From the NCBI GenBank assembly GCA_016788885.1, contig JAEURX010000037.1, forward strand, positions 1 to 64,000: a stretch of DNA of 64,000 bases, given 5' to 3'. Position 1 is the stretch's first letter. Every line of letters starts with the position of its first letter. A program made the translations under genes and the position numbers. The DNA comes from Nitrospira sp. (GTDB lineage: Bacteria; Nitrospirota; Nitrospiria; Nitrospirales; Nitrospiraceae). Shown in pieces: positions 59,647 through 64,000 of this stretch. The notes beneath the pieces were generated by a model that ran no database searches, was not told the DNA's origin, and was given only the letters and a program-made list of their open reading frames with translations.

Positions 59647-60498
59647 ATGTTTGGCACTATGGGATTTTCCGAACTGATTATTATCCTGGTTATCGTCCTG
59701 ATTATTTTTGGGGCCGGGAAACTTCCGCAAATTGGTGAAGGTGTCGGCAAGGCGTTGAGGGGCTTCAAGAAAGAGGTGAACGACATTCCTCCTCCCGACG
59801 CTCCCGCTGAGCCGTCTGACTCGACAACGGTGGCTGCTCAAGCGCAGTCCGTGCCGGAGATTGCCCTAGCCGGACAGGCCGCCCCGGTTGTCCAGGCACC
59901 TGCCACTTCTCAGGTCACAGCTCCCTATACGCCAGGTCCCGAATTGACTCCCGGTACCACGGCGGCTCTTATGGCTGCGGCCGCCCCTCAGGGGCCCCAG
60001 TCCACTCAGCCGGTCAAGCCGCGAGTCGCCACCGTGGCGCCAGGTCAGGCTGCGCCGGGTTCGGCAGTGGCGCAGAGCCATCAGCCGCCGACCATGGAAG
60101 ATCGGATGGCAGCTCCTGCTCCAGTGATGCGGGCGCAGTACCCGCCTCTGCCTGCTGCGGCTCAGAGCAAGCCAGTAGCCAAGCGCCCATCTGCCATCGT
60201 GAACAAAGATGCCGTGGCTCGGGTGCAGGCAGCCCAAGCTGCCATGCGGGCGAAGGCGGCACAGACCCAATCGGGAGGGATTTCCTCCCAAGACATGCAG
60301 GGTTTGGGGGAAGGGCTTGGAGATGCCGTGCGGACGTTTCGGCAGGCCGTGGCTGATGTGCGGAGTTCGGTCGATCCTCAGATGCGGACAATTCGGGCAG
60401 AAATGGACTCTGCACAAAAGGAGCTTGAGCAGTCAATTGAAGCGGCGAAGCAGGCCCCAGTGGTGGATGAAGAGGCTCCCGCCAAACCGCTCTCGTAA
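59647..60498 (+). CDS. tatA: Long TatA/TatB-family protein with second amphipathic helix
   Basis: 283 residues; usual TatA is 60-90 and TatB about 170. FGTMGFSELIIILVIVLIIF is the membrane helix. KLPQIGEGVGKALRGFKKEV is the amphipathic helix. A long Ala/Pro/Gln-rich linker (about residues 48-210) follows. At residues 219-238 a second segment, GLGEGLGDAVRTFRQAVADV, resembles the first amphipathic helix, then a coiled-coil-like end (AEMDSAQKELEQSIEAAKQ). It belongs to the twin-arginine translocase family; no tatC is in the window, and whether it acts as A or B is undetermined. GGAAGG precedes the ATG. Confidence 0.85.
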   Translation: MFGTMGFSELIIILVIVLIIFGAGKLPQIGEGVGKALRGFKKEVNDIPPPDAPAEPSDSTTVAAQAQSVPEIALAGQAAPVVQAPATSQVTAPYTPGPELTPGTTAALMAAAAPQGPQSTQPVKPRVATVAPGQAAPGSAVAQSHQPPTMEDRMAAPAPVMRAQYPPLPAAAQSKPVAKRPSAIVNKDAVARVQAAQAAMRAKAAQTQSGGISSQDMQGLGEGLGDAVRTFRQAVADVRSSVDPQMRTIRAEMDSAQKELEQSIEAAKQAPVVDEEAPAKPLS

Positions 60499-60692
60499 TT
60501 GTTCGGTCCTTCCACTCGGCAGGGATTGTGGCTGGTGATCTCGCTCCTCAGGTGGAGGGGTGCGAAGTGAGAGTGCCTGTGCGCTATGCAAGGCCGTCCG
60601 AGTCCAAGTATCACGCCTCCATCATGCTAACGGTTGACGTCGTTACCTGAATGCTCGCTGACGGGCATTGTGGAGTGTTAATCAATCTGAAG

Positions 60693-61496
60693 ATGAGCGC
60701 CTGTGTGAAGGCTCGATTTTTTCCCCGCCTCTTCTCTCTGCTTTGGACCTGTTCTCTGATTGCCGGCTGTTACGTCGATGCTCCGCCAGGAGGGCCGGGC
60801 GAGGTATCGATACGCTTGACCGAACTGCTGGCGGATCCGGACCCGGAAGTTCGACGCACCGCTGCTGAGTCTCTTGGAAAAATCGGCCAACGGTCAGCTG
60901 GTCACGGACTACTGACTGCACTGAATGATCAGGATTCGCGTGTGCGTGCTGCCGCAGCACTTTCGCTTGGCAGATTGGGCGATGGCGCAAGCGGGATCTC
61001 GTTGGCAGGACGGTTGGTAGATTCATCCGAGGCGGTACGGGGGGCATCTGCCTTGGCTCTGTCTGAGCTTGAAAGTACCGGAGCATCCGAGGCCGAAACC
61101 ATCCGGGCACTCCATCACCACGACCCATCTGTACGAATGGCGGCCACCCGGGCTTTGGTGAGCCAGGACATCGTCCCTTTTACGGCAGAGCTCGTCGGAG
61201 CCCTTCACGATACCGATGCACATGTGCGACAGGGCATTGCTGCGGCGCTTGGAGAAACGGGAGATAGGAGGGCCATACCCCACTTGTTGCGGCTTCTTAA
61301 AGAGGATGCAAGTGCTGGCGTTCGTTCCGAAGCAGCATTTCGTCTGGGTAAGCTTGGCGATACGAGCGTTGTGGGCGAGTTGTCAGTGGTCGCGAAGGGG
61401 GATTCGGATGCGATCACTCGAGGCTGGGCACGCTGGGCCGTTGAACAGATTACGCCGTCGCGCGGGTCCGATTCAGGGCTTCGACCAATTCGATAA
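60693..61496 (+). CDS. HEAT-repeat lipoprotein
   Basis: 267 residues. Lipoprotein signal (FFPRLFSLLWTCSLIAGCYV, lipobox LIAGC). At least six HEAT/PBS-type repeats follow, for example LLADPDPEVRRTAAESLGKI, LNDQDSRVRAAAALSLGRLG, LHDTDAHVRQGIAAALGETG, EDASAGVRSEAAFRLGKLGD. Probably an envelope scaffolding protein. The 3' end overlaps the convergent PilZ gene by 47 bp. The ATG at 60693 places the lipobox correctly; an in-frame start at 60651 would lengthen the signal unusually. Confidence 0.82.
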   Translation: MSACVKARFFPRLFSLLWTCSLIAGCYVDAPPGGPGEVSIRLTELLADPDPEVRRTAAESLGKIGQRSAGHGLLTALNDQDSRVRAAAALSLGRLGDGASGISLAGRLVDSSEAVRGASALALSELESTGASEAETIRALHHHDPSVRMAATRALVSQDIVPFTAELVGALHDTDAHVRQGIAAALGETGDRRAIPHLLRLLKEDASAGVRSEAAFRLGKLGDTSVVGELSVVAKGDSDAITRGWARWAVEQITPSRGSDSGLRPIR

Positions 61497-61968
61497 GCCG
61501 TGCTTGAGCCTCGGGGGCAATTTCAGTGAACTGCACGCCCATTCCGGGAAAGAGTAAATAGCGCTCTGGTTTTGAGCGGGTCCACGCCACCTTCGCACGC
61601 GTTTCAAATTTCTGATTCGGGCGGTCCGGCAATGAAAACTCTACCTTCAGCTCCGTCCCCGGTGCCAGGGGCGCGCTACTCTCAATAAACAATCCTCCCC
61701 CACCGATGCCGCCGGTTAAGCTGTCAAATTGTTTTCCATCGGGTGTGCTGCAACGGACTTTAATCGCGAGCGGAGCTCGCGGATGGACTCGACTGTGTGC
61801 AAAGCGTGAGTCTTCGTCGATTGAGAGCATGTGCTCAATCAACGTCTCCCAACTGACGATGGCGAGACGTTGCCCCTTGTCGTCGAAGAGGGCGAGGGTT
61901 TCTTGCTCGCAGTCGATGTCGAGAGTTTTTCCGTGATACTCGCGGGTAGCTGTGACCGGAAACTTCAT
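61450..61968 (-). CDS. PilZ-domain protein, copy 1
   Basis: 172 residues. A short N-terminal beta region (REYHGKTLDIDCEQETLALF) is followed by a PilZ barrel: the Arg motif RVHPR and then LTGGIGGGGLFIESSAPLAP. The canonical (D/N)xSxxG of c-di-GMP binders is replaced by a Gly-rich GGIGGGG. The end MGVQFTEIAPEAQARLIELV is typical of PilZ. It overlaps the convergent HEAT gene by 47 bp and is a paralogue of the upstream gene at 62037. Confidence 0.85.
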   Translation of the reverse strand: MKFPVTATREYHGKTLDIDCEQETLALFDDKGQRLAIVSWETLIEHMLSIDEDSRFAHSRVHPRAPLAIKVRCSTPDGKQFDSLTGGIGGGGLFIESSAPLAPGTELKVEFSLPDRPNQKFETRAKVAWTRSKPERYLLFPGMGVQFTEIAPEAQARLIELVEALNRTRATA

Positions 61969-62036
61969 CTCAGATTCTCGGTATGGTGCGTGGCAAATCT
62001 AGAGGGATGTGTCGTCAGGCCTGAGATTCTAGCCGA

Positions 62037-62561
62037 CTATAGGGCGTCACCTTGTGGAACGCCTTTCACCGAATGCACGAGGGAGAGCACACGATTGCGA
62101 GTTTCTGGGGTGATATCTGTAAAGCGTACCCCCATTCCCGGGCTAAATGTGTACTGATCGGCTTTCGGGCAGACCCAGGCAATCATGCCCTTTGCCGAAA
62201 GCCACTCGTTTGGGGTTTCCGGAAGCGTAAATTCCATGACGAGTTTGGTTCCCACGGCCAATGGAGTGAAGCTCTCAATAAACAGTCCTCCTCCCCCAAT
62301 TCCCCCTGCTCGACTTTCGAGGTGCGTGCCGTCGGGCGTCTGATATTTGACCCGGATTGAGAGCGAAATTCTTGGCTCAGATCGCGCCTCGCGTGACTGC
62401 TGAGGTTTTCGGTAGGTCAGGATCTGATCGACGAGAAAGTCCCATGCGAGGCTTCCCATCGGTTCACCGTTGATTCCGACCAGCGTGATCGTTTCCTTGG
62501 AGGAATCGATCTCAAGTGTCTTGCCTTTGTGTCTGGTGCTGGAAACGACGGGGAATTTCAC
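62037..62561 (-). CDS. PilZ-domain protein, copy 2
   Basis: 174 residues, same layout as copy 1: N-terminal region (STRHKGKTLEIDSSKETITL), Arg motif RSEPR, then RAGGIGGGGLFIESFTPLAV, and the end MGVRFTDITPETRNRVLSLV. It shares the altered Gly-rich motif in place of (D/N)xSxxG. It lies 68 bp upstream of copy 1 on the same strand. The pair arose by tandem duplication and diverged. Confidence 0.85.
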   Translation of the reverse strand: MKFPVVSSTRHKGKTLEIDSSKETITLVGINGEPMGSLAWDFLVDQILTYRKPQQSREARSEPRISLSIRVKYQTPDGTHLESRAGGIGGGGLFIESFTPLAVGTKLVMEFTLPETPNEWLSAKGMIAWVCPKADQYTFSPGMGVRFTDITPETRNRVLSLVHSVKGVPQGDAL

Positions 62562-62613
62562 GTGTACTGCCCTATGGTAATTGCAGAAATCCTTACTGCA
62601 GCCATCATGTGCA

Positions 62614-62641
62614 AGTATAGCTCACGGATCAGACTTGTCGA
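62614..62641 (-). promoter_or_regulatory. Promoter of the PilZ pair
   Basis: Minus-strand TCGACA (62641-62636), a 16-bp spacer and TATACT (62619-62614), about 55 bp upstream of PilZ copy 2. Confidence 0.5.
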
Positions 62642-62708
62642 CAAAAACCTTGGATCGTGATGTTGTCTTGGGGGGAAGGCTCGATGTTGCGGTCTTGGTG
62701 AGGCGAAG

Positions 62709-62732
62709 GAGAGGGGGCTTGTGCCCCCTCTC
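62709..62732 (-). terminator. Hairpin downstream of clpX, probable terminator
   Basis: A perfect 10-bp GC-rich stem, GAGAGGGGGC/GCCCCCTCTC, with a 4-nt loop, 42 bp after the clpX stop. No long T-run follows on the minus strand, so termination efficiency is uncertain. Confidence 0.55.
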
Positions 62733-62774
62733 ACATGGTGTCATGGTCAGAGATAGATATTTCTTTTCAACATG

Positions 62775-64000
62775 TTATGCGCTTTTAACATCCTTGTCTT
62801 GCTCGAAGATTCGAATCGGCGCGTGTTTGCCGTTGATGGAGTCCTCGGTGATGACGACTTCCTTGATCTGCTTCTGAGAGGGAGCGTCGTACATCACATC
62901 GAGCATGGCTTCCTCGAGAATCGCCCGTAATCCTCGTGCCCCGGTCTTTTGCGTAAAGGCCTTCCGTGCTACGGCACTCAAGGCGCCTTCCGTGAAGCGA
63001 AGTTTGACCTTTTCAAATGACAGCAGCTTTTCATATTGCTTTGTGAGCGCATTTCTCGGTTCAGTGAGGATGCGAATGAGCGCTTGCTCGTCTAATTCGT
63101 CCAGGGTCGCGACCACTGGCAAGCGACCGATAAACTCAGGAATCAGGCCAAATTTCAGCAAGTCTTCCGGCTGGACATGCGGCAACAATTCGCCTAACCG
63201 AACGTCGTTGCGTCCGCGGACATCCGCTCCAAACCCCATGGCCTTCCGGTTCAGACGTTGTTCGATGATATGTTCCAATCCAACGAAGGCACCGCCGCAG
63301 ATGAACAGGATGTTGGAGGTGTTCACCTGGATAAACTCTTGATGCGGATGCTTGCGTCCGCCTTGTGGGGGAACGTTTGCAACCGTGCCTTCAATGAGTT
63401 TGAGGAGTGCCTGTTGAACGCCTTCACCAGAGACGTCTCTGGTAATGGAGGGGCTGTCACTTTTTCTGCTGATCTTGTCGATTTCGTCGATGTAGACAAT
63501 TCCGCGCTCAGCTCGTTCGACGTCGTAGTCGGCGGCCTGAAGCAACTTCAAGATAATGTTCTCGACGTCTTCACCGACATAACCCGCTTCGGTCAGCGTC
63601 GTGGCATCCGCGAGGGTGAAGGGGACATCGAGGAACTTTGCTAACGTTTGAGCAAGGAGCGTTTTCCCGGTACCGGTCGGGCCGATGACGAGGATGTTGC
63701 CCTTTTGAAGTTCCACGTCATCGACGTCTTTGTCCTTGGCAGAGATGCGCTTGTAGTGGTTGTGTACGGCCACGGAGAGGATTCGTTTCGCGCGATCCTG
63801 ACCGACCACATACTGATCGAGGTGATGTTTGATTTCAGCCGGTTTCTTCAGCTTCGAGGAAATCTCCTCCTTGGCCTCTTCCCAATCCTCCGCAATGATG
63901 TCATTGCAGAGGTTCACACATTCGTCGCAGATGTAGACGGTTGGTCCGGCGATGAGCTTGCGTACTTCATCTCGGCTCTTCCCGCAAAACGAGCATCGCA
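62775..64000 (-). CDS. clpX: ATP-dependent Clp protease ATP-binding subunit ClpX (N-terminus cut by window edge)
   Basis: The frame is open to 64000. The zinc-binding domain is present ([17 protein letters not shown], then [13 protein letters not shown]). The AAA+ core shows Walker [15 protein letters not shown], Walker [12 protein letters not shown], sensor/arginine-finger region [19 protein letters not shown] and the C-terminal [19 protein letters not shown]. ClpX unfolds substrates for ClpP. Only the first few residues are missing. clpP would lie beyond the right edge if the order is usual. Confidence 0.97.
   Translation of the reverse strand, partial: RCSFCGKSRDEVRKLIAGPTVYICDECVNLCNDIIAEDWEEAKEEISSKLKKPAEIKHHLDQYVVGQDRAKRILSVAVHNHYKRISAKDKDVDDVELQKGNILVIGPTGTGKTLLAQTLAKFLDVPFTLADATTLTEAGYVGEDVENIILKLLQAADYDVERAERGIVYIDEIDKISRKSDSPSITRDVSGEGVQQALLKLIEGTVANVPPQGGRKHPHQEFIQVNTSNILFICGGAFVGLEHIIEQRLNRKAMGFGADVRGRNDVRLGELLPHVQPEDLLKFGLIPEFIGRLPVVATLDELDEQALIRILTEPRNALTKQYEKLLSFEKVKLRFTEGALSAVARKAFTQKTGARGLRAILEEAMLDVMYDAPSQKQIKEVVITEDSINGKHAPIRIFEQDKDVKSA

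Overview
The window most likely comes from a Nitrospira-type bacterium (phylum Nitrospirota; aerobic nitrite oxidisers). This is an inference from gene content, mainly a complex I gene cluster with two nuoM genes, together with a two-component-rich, moderately GC-rich genome. No rRNA, insertion sequence or CRISPR array was seen. Two tRNA-Leu genes are present.

Layout. 0-4.2 kb (minus strand): a LuxR-type response regulator cut by the window edge, its histidine kinase (which carries an N-terminal Rossmann fold), nrdR, glyA and rplI. 4.4-5.9 kb: a degenerate superfamily-1 helicase-like protein. 5.98-9.06 kb: tRNA-Leu(CAG), followed by a decayed stretch with an integrase remnant, a broken RNase HI, an orphan FliL-like gene and a few small ORFs.

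9.2-20.9 kb is the most unusual part. A MerR-type regulator with the residues of a CarH/LitR adenosylcobalamin photoreceptor (W-x9-EH plus a distal His) is divergent from a long plus-strand gene run. The shared promoter region holds four copies of a 12-bp motif; three are direct repeats spaced exactly 22 bp apart. The run encodes two paralogous zinc-ribbon proteins, three SUMF1-fold periplasmic proteins (one a pseudogene), an SmbP-like His-rich protein, a 42-residue membrane peptide, a TIGR01777 SDR, DUF4149, PDZ and TPR-like exported proteins, a membrane protein, a class I photolyase and a DUF523-DUF1722 protein. A structured intergenic element and a CbiX-like protein follow. I read this as a B12/light-controlled photoprotection and envelope-stress locus.

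21-27 kb: pyrE, a lipoprotein, a periplasmic rhodanese, a phosphodiester-glycosidase-type protein and a three-gene phosphorelay (CHASE3 kinase, small receiver, hybrid kinase). 27.3-41.0 kb (minus): nuoA-B-C-D-G-I-J-K-L-M-M-N. The second nuoM fits the '2M' complex I type. nuoE, nuoF and nuoH are absent from the cluster.

41.5-64 kb: an OmpA-family protein, a PriA homologue that has lost its ATPase motifs, a receiver plus a PAS kinase with a degenerate ATP-binding domain, tRNA-Leu(GAG), a HAD phosphatase, queE, pepA and nagZ. Then come a twin-repeat Cys protein followed by a PsiE-like membrane protein, an APC permease, a PuuD-type amidotransferase, an M24 peptidase, a long TatA-like protein, a HEAT-repeat lipoprotein, two tandem PilZ paralogues and clpX, cut by the right edge.
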